DNA of 64,000 bases, from positions 106,008,443 to 106,072,442 of the forward strand of contig JBAIZL010000003.1 of NCBI GenBank assembly GCA_036971475.1, written 5' to 3'. This DNA comes from Prosapia bicincta. Its lineage: Eukaryota > Arthropoda > Insecta > Hemiptera > Cercopidae. Shown here in pieces: positions 43,795 to 55,029 of the stretch (within the stretch, counting starts at the first letter, position 1; the number at the start of each line of letters is the position of its first letter). The notes under the pieces are model-generated. The model worked only from the letters and a program-made list of their open reading frames with translations. It did no database searches and was not told the origin of the DNA. Both the position numbers and the translations under genes were made by a program.

Positions 43795-45200
43795 GTGAAA
43801 TTGCTCTGACTGCTAATTTCATAACCCCATTCTACGTTACATTTGTAAAATAAATGATATTGTGTTATCTCTTGAGGTTAGCTTTCAAATAAACTATCAT
43901 ATTCTTTGTTTGTGTCTTTGTGACTAATATTAGAGATCCATCAACTCAAATGTGCCACTTTATTAAATCTGTTATTGACTGCAGATGGGGTGTTAGCATA
44001 GAAACTTTCGGAACAAGGTATTTTGTTCTGTTTTCGTATGTTCGGTCAAATATTTAAATGTTATACTACTTACGACTGGAGAGTTCTTGTGTGTTATTTC
44101 CGGATGTTTCCTGATCAGAAGCATAGAATTTATTATTATTATTTATGTAGCGACAACAAATTGCTGATGATACATAGATTTTTTTGTATGATAAAATGTT
44201 AAAATATATACAGCATCTAACAAGAGTTTCTATTTATATAATCAAATTTATTGAAGCCTACAACAGGGTGGGTCTTGTTTTAGGTAAACACAGCTACATA
44301 TTATTCAGTTAGGCAGTTGCACTCATTTCCTTTAAACGCAGTTTAGGAAAATTCTCTTCCTGAAACGTTTTTAGGGTGGAACCTCAATTCGATAAATACC
44401 TCATTTTAACTACACGTCAGAGTTTATCCAACAGCTTTTTTACGTATAGTCAGAGTACGGATCTTCGGTTCTTTCTCGTTTCAAGGTTGTAGTCCTACAT
44501 TTTGTCTATTGCAAGGTTAGATTTTTGCTTAGTTACCTTAAACTGTCTCCGGCTTATAATATTGGAAATAGTTGTCATTCAATAGATAAGCATATTTAAA
44601 TTATATTGCATGTATGTAAATTGGCATTTACCTGAAATTAGTGTTAATACAACAGCGTCATTAACGTTAAAAAAATAATAAAATAAATCAGTAAAATTAG
44701 ATTAGTAAGTAGAAATGTTATTGGTTTAAAAGAAATATTAACAATAATGTTACGTATAATAAGAAATAATTAGGAAAAAATTATATTTGTAAGGGTAAGT
44801 TTTATAAGCAATTGAGTCAATTGGTAAACAAAAATATTGCTTTTAAAATACTACGTTAAATTTCATTTTTTTTAAATTTATATTTTAAATTTTGTTTTTT
44901 TTCTCTATTTAAAAAGTCGTATATTAAATATATAAAATTATAATGGCTCCTATGTAATTCAGATGGCTTGGGATAGATATCACTTGGCCCTTACGGTATC
45001 AAAAGAACTTAATGTAAACATCCATACCCTTTAACCACTCGTTATTGCCACTAGGTTTTACCCTTAGTACCCATTTCTAATAGCTCAGTTAACCTTTTGG
45101 TTGGAAAAGCTCAGGGTTTTGATAAGTTACTTGTCACGTTCTCCTCAATAGACTCTTCACCCAGGCTAAAATGTCTTATGGCGTAAGATAAAAATTGTAT
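43795..45200. other. Unannotated segment
   Basis: No gene or known repeat recognised. Confidence 0.4.
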
Positions 45201-45204
45201 TATT

Positions 45205-45565
45205 TTCTTTAATGTTCAAATTTTCAATCGTAAGTAAAAATACTTTTCATTCATCCACTAGAGTTCAAATACATTTTAAAACTATTTAAATTATTTCAAT
45301 TATTTAATTTAATGAAATAATTTTAGTTTTATATGGGAGAAAAACTTTTCACGATAGGGGCAAGGTATGCAATATAGTTATTACGTCCCATTTGGCTTAA
45401 TATAGGCGATAACATGAATTTACACAGAAGCTGATTTTATGTTATGGTCTATGTGTTGTGAAGCTTAGGTTATGTCACTTTATTTATATATTTGCAATTA
45501 TTTCATAAAAGGTAACTAAAATAAAATTTGTCTTTGTTGACTTAAGTAGGAATTGACTTTGAAAA
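45205..45565 (+). mobile_element. rpt-S, copy 6
   Basis: Well preserved: 'ataggggcaaggtatgcaat', 'gctgattttatgttatgg' and end block 'cttaagtaggaattgacttt'. Confidence 0.75.
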
Positions 45566-46149
45566 ACATTTGTTTATACCATTGCTTATTGTAATTTTGA
45601 ATTAGGTGGACGGTATTTTAAAAATAAAATATGTTTTTTTTATCATTGAAAGTTGTATGAAAGGTTTAATGGGTTTTATTTTATTTAGTCGGTTGAGTTG
45701 CTAAATACAAAACATCACGTAATATTACGGCGTTTATGATCTTTATTAATATGTTGAAGTAAAACTTGCCCATCAATGTAATCAACAGTAAGGTATAGTT
45801 ACAAAAATATGCATTTTTCAGTAAGTATCCAGCGAGACGAGATCACGTTACATTTAAAACGAATCCGACATGAAGTGAGTTCTCTGCGTGAGGGGAGTTA
45901 TTGATGAAGGGGGCCAGTCGGTTTCCACAGTGATAAGCCTCTTATTAAACGTTACAGACAGACATAGAGTGGGCATCTCTAGAGAGATTTACAATAAGTC
46001 ACAGAGCGGTACTAATATGAGAATTTCTCTCTCAGATCAGGAGTTGATACGTGAAAATAGCACTACGATCAATATATCTAGCCACCGACATGTTTTAGTT
46101 ACGTAACATTTTTACTATAATCTCAAGGAACAACCAGTAATACAAAAGA

Positions 46150-46490
46150 GAACACTTTTAAAGTCAATTCCTACTTAGGCCAATAAAGGTCTTAAATCTC
46201 TTCTAATAAATATTTACAACTATTATAAACAAAATAACGTAACCCCTAAACATGTGTTTTGCCCATAACCTATACCATAAAGTCAGCTGTTATGAAATCA
46301 CGTGTTATCACTTATTTTAAACGAAATGAAACGAAACAACTATATTTCATACTTTACCCATAGTTTTCCCCCATATAAAACTAAATTTGGTTCATTTAAT
46401 TATTTATTGAATAATTATTTGAAAAACCTTTATTAACAACAAGTATCATATAATAGAAGTTTTAAAATTTAGTGGACAAATAAAATTATT
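46150..46490 (-). mobile_element. rpt-S, copy 7 (reverse)
   Basis: Starts 'aagtcaattcctacttaggc' and runs through the internal blocks in reverse. It forms a loose inverted pair with copy 6 about 0.6 kb away. Confidence 0.7.
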
Positions 46491-46728
46491 TTACTAATGG
46501 TTCAAAGTTCGATCCAAGAGGAGTTGAGGAATTGAAATTGAATAATAAAGCACTTTCTCAAAACATTTATTTCTTGAATTCGCTACATTGTTTTCAATGT
46601 TTATTTTAATTATACGAAATTATTTTTATGATATTAATTGTATTAAATAATTATGCTTACATGCATATTCGTATATGAGGCTTATATTTACATAAGCACA
46701 CAAAGACAGACAATCGCGCGTGGGCATA

Positions 46729-46732
<4 letters not shown>

Positions 46733-46763
<31 letters not shown>
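46733..46763. repeat. (CA)n tract
   Basis: Short CA microsatellite with related CAACA units to its right. Confidence 0.9.
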
Positions 46764-46765
<2 letters not shown>

Positions 46766-47094
46766 CATACACACAACACAACACATAACAAAATATGCAT
46801 GCGATTTGTCAATACACCACCACCAATAAAATAATTCAATGAAAATATATAGATGTAATCAATATAACATAACATAATAAAACTTTCTTGGTTAGAATTA
46901 TTATTTCCTCGATTTATAAAATAACAATAACACCAGAAGGTTTATTTATGTTCAATGTTTTGTTATTATTTTTGGTAACTCTATGTGATCTATAGTAAAA
47001 AGATGTTTCTAAATTCATATTTATTCCTTGAACTAAGAGTTTAAATAGGATTGAGCGAGGCATTAAAATAAATAAATTTTTTATTTAATTTGGC

Positions 47095-47146
47095 AAATAT
47101 AAATATAAATAAATAAATAAATAAATATATATATATATATATATAT

Positions 47147-47204
<58 letters not shown>

Positions 47205-47220
47205 TATATAAATTATATAT

Positions 47221-47270
<50 letters not shown>
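47095..47270. repeat. Compound (AAAT)n/(TA)n tract
   Basis: AAAT units followed by three TA runs separated by 'tttgaatatat' and 'ttatataaattatatat'. The internal spacing suggests local duplication. Confidence 0.85.
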
Positions 47271-47274
47271 CTTT

Positions 47275-47325
47275 GTATAAACGGGTTTCAAACACTAAAT
47301 CCTCATCCTCAGAGACGCATTAGCA
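47275..47325 (-). ncRNA. Hammerhead-like motif, unassigned
   Basis: Minus strand: CUGAGGA, extra U, a poorly paired stem II, GAAA, then ACCCGU (AC/GU closing a CC loop) and H17 = U. Core words are intact but stem II is weak. Confidence 0.35.
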
Positions 47326-47329
47326 ACAT

Positions 47330-47730
47330 ATCGGACACATCATCCATAAATTACTTTGAATATCCCTCAAGTTATAGTTTTTTTGTGTAGTTCTAGATAA
47401 TATAATATGGCATGGAAATATAGTATGAGAAAAGAGTTTTTGGAAAGAAACGTAATTTACAAGAGATTATTTAAATATTTACATATTCGTTTTGTAGGAG
47501 CTCAGTTAATAAGAACAATTAGCTTAATTTCGTTTTCAGGAGCTAATCACTTGTAAAATACCCATCACTCGTATTTAGATAAATAATTGTTATAAAATAC
47601 TGATGAATCATAATTAATTCAAGATAATTGATGAACAAAACTATTGGCAATAACTCAAATACCACTAAATATAATATAAAGTTGGTAACACATAAAGTTA
47701 GCAAGAGAAAAACTACTGTATAGGTTTCCG
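47330..47730. other. Unannotated segment
   Basis: Nothing recognised. Confidence 0.35.
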
Positions 47731-47734
47731 TGAC

Positions 47735-47768
47735 CATGTGGTTATCATCTTTGCGTTTTATTACCATA
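47735..47768 (-). ncRNA. Decayed hammerhead-like motif
   Basis: Minus strand: AAAGA, extra U, GAUAACCACAUGGUCACGGAAA. Stem II GAUAACC/GGUCACG partly pairs around ACAU. The first core bases and stem III are lost. Confidence 0.3.
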
Positions 47769-47804
47769 AAAATACAAACTAGACAGCCGATTAAAATAAA
47801 ATTA

Positions 47805-48378
47805 CAAAATTGACTTTATTACAATAAAATTACAAAATATTTTCTATTACAATAAAATTACAAAATAGACACTATTACGATAAAACATACAAGCTAGTCT
47901 CTATCACAATAGAGTACTAGACTATATTACAATAAAATTACAAACTAGAATCTATTACAATAGAGTTACTAGACTATAATACAATAATATTACAAAATTG
48001 ACTTTATTACAATAAAATTACAAAATATTTTCTATTACAATAAAATTACAAAATAGACACTATTACGATAAAACATACAAGCTAGTCTCTATCACAATAG
48101 AGTAGAGACCATATTACAATAAAATTACAAACTAGAATTTATTACAATAGAGTTACTAGACTATAATACAATAATATTACAAAATTGACTTTATTACAAT
48201 AAAATTACAAAATATTTTCTATTACAATAAAATTACAAAATAGACACTATTACGATAAAACATACAAGCTAGTCTCTATCACAATAGAGTACTAGACCAT
48301 ATTACAATAAAATTACAAACTAGAATCTATTACAATAGAGTTACTAGACTATAATACAATAATATTACAAAATAGACA
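47805..48378. repeat. 187-bp tandem repeat, three units
   Basis: Units start 'ttgactttattacaataaaa' at 47810, 47998 and 48185 (periods 188 and 187). Each unit is itself built of diverged copies of a roughly 23-bp motif, 'tattacaataaaattacaaa'. Related single motifs continue at about 48790-48870. Confidence 0.85.
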
Positions 48379-48539
48379 CTTTATATTTATTTTTCAATAG
48401 TTCGTTCATAAAAAAACAGCAACCAAATTCATTCACGTTTTTAGGTGCTTAACAGTTACGTATTAAAATACCTATTACTTAAGTATTTTCTTCAATAATA
48501 AGAATGGGTTTAATCTTAAGGTACTTGTTATATTTGTTA

Positions 48540-48800
48540 TTTTTGTGGTATTGGGGTTATTTCCAATATTTTAATTGTAATATATTGTACCACTGTGCTC
48601 TTGATATTGTGTATTGTGTAATAATAAGAATGAATATAAAATACTATTGAATCAAAATAAATTAAAGATATTTGGTAAACAAAACTATTAAACTTTATAA
48701 CTATGAAACGAGTATAGGAATTACATAAAGTTACCAATATTAAACCCAGAGGTGCATTTCGATGACCGTATCTTCATCATCATCATAGGTTCTTGTTACA
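48540..48800 (-). mobile_element. PLE-type end fragment, family 4 related
   Basis: Shares 'gtaatatattgtaccactgt' with 18090-18120. It contains a hammerhead-like motif at about 48743-48790 (minus): UGAUGA, extra U, stem II GAUGA/UCAUC, GAAA, AUGCAC. Confidence 0.4.
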
Positions 48801-48879
48801 ATAAAAGTACAATCTATACAGCCTATTACAATTAAATTGCAAACTAGACTCTCTATTACAATAAAATTACGAAACGTAA

Positions 48880-49900
48880 TTTGGTTTATAAATTTATTAT
48901 ATTAGTCTGTCTAGATTGTATTCTTATTGTAATAGTGCTTCCTGATGGCGAAGCTATGTTCGTCTAGATATACATATGCGTTTACATGTATGCATTATTT
49001 ATTTTCGAATAATTGTTGTTGCATTAGGATTATTGCGAATATTTTACTGTAGTATTTTCACTATGATCATTATATTGCATTTTAAATTTGTTGAATATTA
49101 GACACGTTTGAAGAAGCATCTGCCTCGTTAGATTTAATCATACAATATTTAAAGGATAAATAAACTATTACTAAACAATGGTATAAAAGTTAAGAAAATC
49201 TAGTAATGGACCTGATTCCATTCTACCGCAGAACAAACGGTATTGTGTTGTAATGAAGACGTAGGCTTGCGTACAATATTCCACCTCGTGCCGGTGCCTT
49301 CTACAGTGGAATTTTTTAATCAAAATTGATATTTCTTTTCCGGCGGCTTTTTCAACTCCAAACGAGCTATGGCACGCGTTGTCAATGGCAACCAACTTTT
49401 ATAACGCTATATAACACGGGTCATGAATAGAAGAGCGGTCCCGTGTAAAGGTACAATACTGATAAAGCTCGACCCGCACCCCTTCCACAGATATTGACTT
49501 GCCTAGCACCGCATACATGTTATTTGCTCGCGTATTTGGTGCAATGATTCAATCTATAAATATTTCCAGTTGGAAGTTAAAACAATGGGGTGACGGATAA
49601 GGCAAGGAATTTACTACAGTGTTTTATCGACTTATTTTTAATATATCTCACTATAAATAACATCCTTTAGGCATTTAAAATTTAAAAAATGTGATAAAAT
49701 TGTTTTAAAAGTGAAATATTGAGATTTTTTATACGATAAAACTACATGTGTTTTACACAAGAATAATGTTTCACGTAACTGTATTTTATAAGGGAGTAAT
49801 ATTATCTCACCCATCATGAGTCGAAATTCATATTTCAAACCTAAATTATTCGATAACATAAAATGTCATAAAATAGTTTCCTATTTTCTACAAATGAAGT
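48880..49900. other. Unannotated segment
   Basis: No gene or repeat recognised; the part at 49190-49540 is less AT-rich but without coding features. Confidence 0.35.
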
Positions 49901-50013
49901 ATTGACTTATGCCGGCCAATGTAACTGACTTCCAGTTATACATTGACTTCCACTCTGCAAATGAAGTATTCACACCAGTCGACCAGTCCCACTGACCCAC
50001 TCTGCAAACGAAG
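49895..50013. repeat. Minisatellite, left part
   Basis: About 2.5 units of 40-50 bp with 'ctctgcaaatgaagtattca' and 'ccagtcccactgac'. It continues at 50705 after the Tigger insertion. Confidence 0.6.
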
Positions 50014-50015
50014 TA

Positions 50016-50702
50016 CAATAGAGTCTCGATAATTCCAGATGAATCTGACTGAGTCCCCTCGGACTAACGAACACCCGAATTCAAGGAAATACGTTCAAGT
50101 GCATTAGAAAAAACAGGACTTCCAATATTGAGCCTTAATAGAGGTAAACCCTTTATATCCAGATCAAATTGGTGACACCCAATCTGGATTTATTATTAGG
50201 GGCAAAAAAACTAGTTCAGCTATTGGCGAGCGTCGTCATTGTTTGATTGATTTGTTTGCTTCAAGAGAGATTATTTTCTGATATGTTACGCACAAGAAAA
50301 TATAAAGGATATTTGTTGACTCTCAAAATTTACAGCGTAAATAAATAAATATATTCATGACCCATTGATCTTCGGTCAGACATCTAAACATAACTGAAAT
50401 GTCACTCAAACACAGCTGATGAAGTTGGGTAATACACAAATCTATAGACCTCTAGTGAACAGAATGATCATGAAAATGCGGAGGAAGAAATATACCGTGT
50501 TGATATAAACATTTCTTGGAAACCTGACTAATTTTCTTTGCATTACGTATTGATATAAATATTTCTTGAACGCCGGATTTATTTTCTTTATGGTAATAAA
50601 CATTTCTTGGGCGCCTGATCCATTTCCTTTCAAATAGATAAAATAGTCTCGAATTTAACGGAATCTCGGAAAATCAGAACTCGGATTTTCGAGACTCTAC
50701 CT
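50016..50702. mobile_element. Tigger-like element, 687 bp, non-autonomous
   Basis: Ends CAATAGAGTCTCGA and the complement of AGGTAGAGTCTCGA, flanked by TA at 50014-50015 and 50703-50704. Removing the element and one TA restores 'gaagtattcacttc', the minisatellite unit. The interior has no intact transposase. Confidence 0.75.
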
Positions 50703-50704
50703 TA

Positions 50705-50765
50705 TTCACTTCTGTCAGCCAGTCCCACTGACTGTCACTCTACAAATGAATTAAGGAGACGAACA
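50705..50765. repeat. Minisatellite, right part
   Basis: 'gtcagccagtcccactgact' and 'ctctacaaatgaa' continue the unit interrupted by the Tigger-like element. Confidence 0.6.
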
Positions 50766-51041
50766 TGTCAGACTAAACTATGTCAGAGGATTTTTAAACT
50801 AAACCTAGTTGAATGACTGCCAGCTAAGGATTAAAAAGTAATTATTAAAATTAAACCCTACAGCCCAGTTGAACGTAAAAACTCGTTCATTGCTTTGAGT
50901 GCAGTTTGACAAAACATAATCGTTCATATCGAGTTTGGTATTCCTATTTTGAAACGTTGTATTTGATGACACTTCAAACGAAATCCGCTTCCCTCAGTGT
51001 AGTTTTGCTTAATAGACGAAAGAGCGTTTAGTAATCGCACT

Positions 51042-51047
<6 letters not shown>

Positions 51048-51093
<46 letters not shown>
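51048..51093. repeat. (TA)n tract
   Basis: TA run then (GT)n, directly left of the LTR-like island. Confidence 0.9.
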
Positions 51094-51099
<6 letters not shown>

Positions 51100-51102
<3 letters not shown>

Positions 51103-51915
51103 CTGCAACGGGGTGAAGGACCGTCGCAAGTGGGAAATAAGTAATTTCCTGTTGTTTAGAAATAAAGCTGTTTTTAAAATAATCAAGTAGGGAATTATAC
51201 AATTATTAAAGAGGGAAAAATTAAATAAAACAGTAAATGGAATAGTTAAGCCACATTAAAGAATGTTATAAAATAAAGTTGTAATAACTAACTAAATTTG
51301 AACATCGAGAGTGAAGCGAAAAAATTCTAAGTGCCTAAAAAAGCTATTTTTCGAACCAAACCACGTAGGACTTTCATCGACATTTCAAAAGAACCACAAT
51401 AACCTAGAATGAACATTAAAGAAAACAGAATTCAGAAAACTTAAGAAACAAAAAAGTTACAGCCGTTTAAATAAAATAGACATTTTTCAGTGTTCTAAAA
51501 TTAATTATCAAACTATGCAAGCTAAAACAGTTTCGTTGCCCGACTTGCCTGTACAAGGAATAAATCGAGCGATAGCAAACTTTGCAGGCGGGGTGCGGTA
51601 GGTAAAATTCACCGCTATATATACTTGGTCTCTAAGCCTTTAGAGACAGTCTGTAAAAATTTTCTAACACGAGGTGCCGCGGGACGCTATGCTGGACCGC
51701 GAGTAGAAACCGTCAGCAGGCCAGATGGACAATAACCTCAGCGCTTTCGACATCCAGGACCACCAAGGATGAAGGCTCCAGACTCAGCCTCCAGGACGCT
51801 CGAATAGAGGGAAACCACCACCGACGAACCAGGGATGGCGACTTCCGGTGTCCAAGGACCAGGGAATCCAGACGAGGGACCCCAAGGACCGGCAAGAACA
51901 TCTTTGGCAAGTCAT
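51100..51915 (+). promoter_or_regulatory. Possible solo-LTR or promoter island
   Basis: Opens with a less AT-rich edge ('gggtgaaggaccgtcgcaag'). A TATA-like 'gctatatatacttgg' lies at about 51616, and a GC-rich, CCAGGA/GGACC-rich stretch at 51660-51905. Such an order (AT-rich U3, TATA, GC-rich R/U5-like leader) is seen in some LTR retrotransposons. No matching second LTR, primer-binding site or gag-pol was found, so the call is tentative. Confidence 0.3.
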
Positions 51916-51919
51916 TTTC

Positions 51920-53219
51920 TTTATTCGAAATCAGTCACGTCAAATTTAGTTAGTTAATTTTATTAAATTCAAACAAATTTGCAAGCTTAAAACAATGACT
52001 TCACTCTTTATAAAATTTTAATAAATTGTATGCTAAGTAAATGAATTTATGTGCTCAGAATATTTAAAATAATGAATATTAAAATTACAAAAGGTTTTTG
52101 GCCATAAGCCGTTTATTTAAAGAAAATGAGAAATTTTCGAATATTATAAATTTAAAAATTAAAGGTCATAAGTTATGAATTTACCAATTCCATATAGGAG
52201 ATAAAATATTATTATGTGTAATTTTGAAAATGATTTTATGTTAATGTAAATGTAATAAATCTATATGCGAAGTATAATTTTTTAAAGCATAAGAAACAAG
52301 AGGTAACTCAGTGAATTGTTTTGCTAATATAATTATGTAATACTTTGAAGGATAAATTTTCTTTTTTATTTCAATAAATAGAGTTAAATATGTCATAAAA
52401 ATCAAGATTATTTGCATTCCATCCTGTGTCAAATAACCAATAAAAACTGTTTAGCTTTTTCCAACTAATATAAAAATGATTATCAAATCAGTAAACAAAT
52501 TTAATTAAATTTCATTAAATGGCAATAGATAAAGCCTAATGTTTTAAAGAGTTTCTCTCTACTAATTTCATGAGCTAGTCTAAAGATTAGTTGGTTTTTT
52601 GTAATAAAAGTCCAGAGATTTATCTACTGGCAGATTGTGTTTAAGAGGACACAGGAGCCTTTTAAAATAGGTATTTTTAAACACAATCATATTTTGCACG
52701 TTCCCTTGCTGTTTCTGCAGATCATCATCAGGTGGTAAGACTCTGTGTTTTTTATGTGTATTATTCTAAATGTGTTTCTTTCCAGCTGACTATTAATTTG
52801 ACATGTGTGACTATACTTAGACCATGCACAATTGATACACTAATTTAGGAGTGTTTATACGTATTTTAAATAGTAGTCAGCGGGAATAGGCTTGTTGTGG
52901 GTTTGGCCCTACGAGCAGGAAACATACACGTAACTCTGGGAGTTTAGCACGGTTTTACCAGCAGGGTGACAGGCAGAGGTTTGGTTGTTTATAAATATGT
53001 TTTCTTGTCAACAATTAAGTTTTAGTATTCTGCAAGAAAGGATTTAAACAACGCAAGCAGACGACCGCGTAGTGATGCGGTGGTACGGGACGGTAGAGGT
53101 TAGGTGAGCTGGGGGGACGTTGCAGTGTGTGTGTGTGTGTGTGTATATATATAGAGTATCAAATATGTTTTCCTGTTATTATATTTTCCTGAATTATTTT
53201 TAAGATTAAATAATATACA

Positions 53220-53222
<3 letters not shown>
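51920..53222. other. Unannotated AT-rich segment
   Basis: No gene recognised. A (GT)n run ends near 53145, preceded by a less AT-rich patch at about 53040-53125. Confidence 0.35.

Positions 53223-53266
<44 letters not shown>
53223..53266. repeat. (TA)n tract
   Basis: Left boundary of the PLE inverted unit. Confidence 0.9.
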
Positions 53267-53270
<4 letters not shown>

Positions 53271-53332
53271 TCTTGTGTATTAATAAAGAAATAAGACAAA
53301 ATACAAATACAAGAATAATTATTGAATTTACA

Positions 53333-53377
53333 ATTCAAAGCTTTTCGTTGGCAAACAGTACCATCATCATCAGGAAT
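53333..53377 (-). ncRNA. Hammerhead ribozyme-like motif, family 1
   Basis: Core CUGAUGA, extra U, GAAA, AAGCUU, H17 U and stem I AUUC/GAAU intact. Stem II GAUGG/CCAAC has one A-A mismatch. Confidence 0.6.
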
Positions 53378-53614
53378 ATTAAAGAATTAAAATCAACACA
53401 TGTACAAACTAGATCAGATAAACAGCCCTGTCAATTCTATACTAATAATGAGTTGATAAATGAACAAATACAAGTAAAATCTAATTTATAAAATCTAAAT
53501 ATTCAGTTTTTGTAATGTTAGGACAGCAAAATAAAGGTTTGACAACATTGTAATAGATTTGGCAGCGCTGATTATTTGATCTAGTTTGCACAAATGTTGA
53601 TTTTAATTCTTTAA

Positions 53615-53661
53615 TATTTCTTATGATGTTGGTACTGATTGCCAACGAAAAGCTTTGAATT
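53615..53661 (+). ncRNA. Hammerhead-like motif, family 1 (core mutated)
   Basis: Core is CUUAUGA (G5 to U), a catalytic-core loss. Stem II GUUGG/CCAAC, GAAA and AAGCUU are intact. Confidence 0.5.
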
Positions 53662-53704
53662 GTAAATTCAATAATTATTCTTTTATTTGTATTTTGTCTT
53701 ATTT

Positions 53705-53707
<3 letters not shown>

Positions 53708-53757
<50 letters not shown>
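53708..53757. repeat. (TA)n tract
   Basis: Right boundary of the PLE unit. Confidence 0.9.
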
Positions 53758-53760
<3 letters not shown>

Positions 53761-53764
53761 CATG

Positions 53765-54346
53765 TACCTTACTATTATATATAGAGACAGCGTTTGTTTG
53801 GTTGTGAGAAAAAATCCAAAAACTACATTACCAATGGTTTTGAAATTTTAAATGAAGATTCTTTATTATATGTAGAACTTCCTATGATGTATTACAATAT
53901 TTTTAACGGATTGTGAAAAAAATATGGTACTGCATTTCCATAGCCTAGTAAGGGCTTCTTCGCGTAGGAATGGCGCTCTGCGGCCGTCACTATAAAACAC
54001 GCAGAGCTTACCGTTTTGTGTACAAAAATCGGAGGTACGGTAGTTAAGATTTGGCAAACGATCACTCATTTGTTTTTGTGTTAGTGTTGATAACTACACG
54101 TTTTTCCATTTGTATGTCATTGAGTGTACCGGAAATATTAAATGTTTAGAAATATTGCCACGAAATATTTCGTTTTTAAAATGCCAGAGCGCCATTTGTT
54201 TTGAGAAACGCTAGACGAAAGGTAAATGTTGGAAAACGTGAATGCATTGAAGATACTGAGCCTCTCTTCCTCCAAGTAAGATCAAATATTGCAAATAGTC
54301 GAGCACGTGAAAAGAGAACTGCGGTTGTTACAACTAATACATACAT

Positions 54347-54358
<12 letters not shown>
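53765..54358. other. Unannotated segment
   Basis: Small open frames on both strands (53866-54069 minus, 54201-54350 plus) without recognisable domains. No repeat identified. Confidence 0.4.

Positions 54359-54405
<47 letters not shown>
54359..54405. repeat. (TA)n tract
   Basis: Left boundary of the second PLE unit. Confidence 0.9.
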
Positions 54406-54409
<4 letters not shown>

Positions 54410-54482
54410 TAAAATACGTTTTCTTGTTTAATAATTTAAAACAACACAGGTTATTCAAATACAAGAATATTTATTATTTTAA

Positions 54483-54527
54483 ATCCAAAGCTTTTCGTTG
54501 GCAAACAGTACCAACATCATCAGGAAT
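54483..54527 (-). ncRNA. Hammerhead ribozyme-like motif, family 1
   Basis: Stem II GUUGGUA/UGCCAAC (7 pairs with one G-U), CUGAUGA, GAAA, AAGCUU, H17 = U (54487). Stem I AUUC with GGAU. All core residues intact. Confidence 0.7.
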
Positions 54528-54604
54528 GAAAATTACAATAATGTAAGCTATAGGCCTAGAACATATGTTTTTTTAGAAATAGAATTGTTGCTAAATTTAT
54601 ACAA

Positions 54605-54722
54605 ATTGCCAATGAAATATATAAACACAATAATAATAACAAATTAATAAAAGAACAAATACAATTACATTCTAAATTTGATACTATATTCAATGTCTAT
54701 AATGTTACAGCAACAAAATAAA
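54605..54722 (+). pseudogene. PLE endonuclease C-terminal fragment
   Basis: Reads NEIYKHNNNNKLIKEQIQL, then HSKFDTIFNVYNVTATK and stop, the same tail as 30374-30562. GIY-YIG core absent. Confidence 0.7.
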
Positions 54723-54808
54723 ATTGGCAATTTGTATAAATTTAGCAACAATTCTATTTCTAAAAAAACATATGTTCTAGGCCTATAGCTTACATTATTG
54801 TAATTTTC

Positions 54809-54853
54809 ATTCCTGATGATGTTGGTACTGTTTGCCAACGAAAAGCTTTGGAT
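54809..54853 (+). ncRNA. Hammerhead ribozyme-like motif, family 1
   Basis: Mirror of 54483-54527 with identical core and stems. Predicted cleavage between 54849 and 54850. About 90 bp after the endonuclease stop codon. Confidence 0.7.
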
Positions 54854-54898
54854 TTAAAATAATAAATATTCTTGTATTTGAATAACCTGTGTTGTTTT

Positions 54899-54901
<3 letters not shown>

Positions 54902-54994
<93 letters not shown>
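54902..54994. repeat. (TA)n tract
   Basis: One of the longest TA runs in the window; right boundary of the PLE unit. Confidence 0.95.
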
Positions 54995-54997
<3 letters not shown>

Positions 54998-55029
54998 TTA
55001 CATATACATATCTATATCCTAATAATAAC

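Larger units (their letters stand above)
53267..53707. mobile_element. PLE inverted unit with endonuclease remnant
   Basis: Arms start 'gtattcttgtgtattaataa' and end with its complement region 'gtcttatttcttta'. Between them, on the plus strand, the remnant NNELINEQIQVKSN (about 53440-53490) is the C-terminus of the PLE endonuclease. Bounded by (TA)n on both sides (53223-53266 and 53708-53757). Confidence 0.7.
54406..54901. mobile_element. PLE inverted unit with long arms
   Basis: Arms 54406-54618 and about 54715-54901 are near-perfect complements, each with a family 1 hammerhead. The centre (54605-54722, plus) encodes the PLE endonuclease C-terminus (LIKEQIQL, KFDTIFNVYNVTATK, stop). The left arm begins exactly where the sequence after that stop codon is mirrored. 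The 3' non-coding part is therefore present twice and the coding part once. Confidence 0.75.

Noticed and set aside
52690..52740. Another hammerhead candidate on the minus strand (CUGAUGA, then GAAA)
   Set aside because: Stem II has only two pairs and stem III is neither palindromic nor closed; likely chance.
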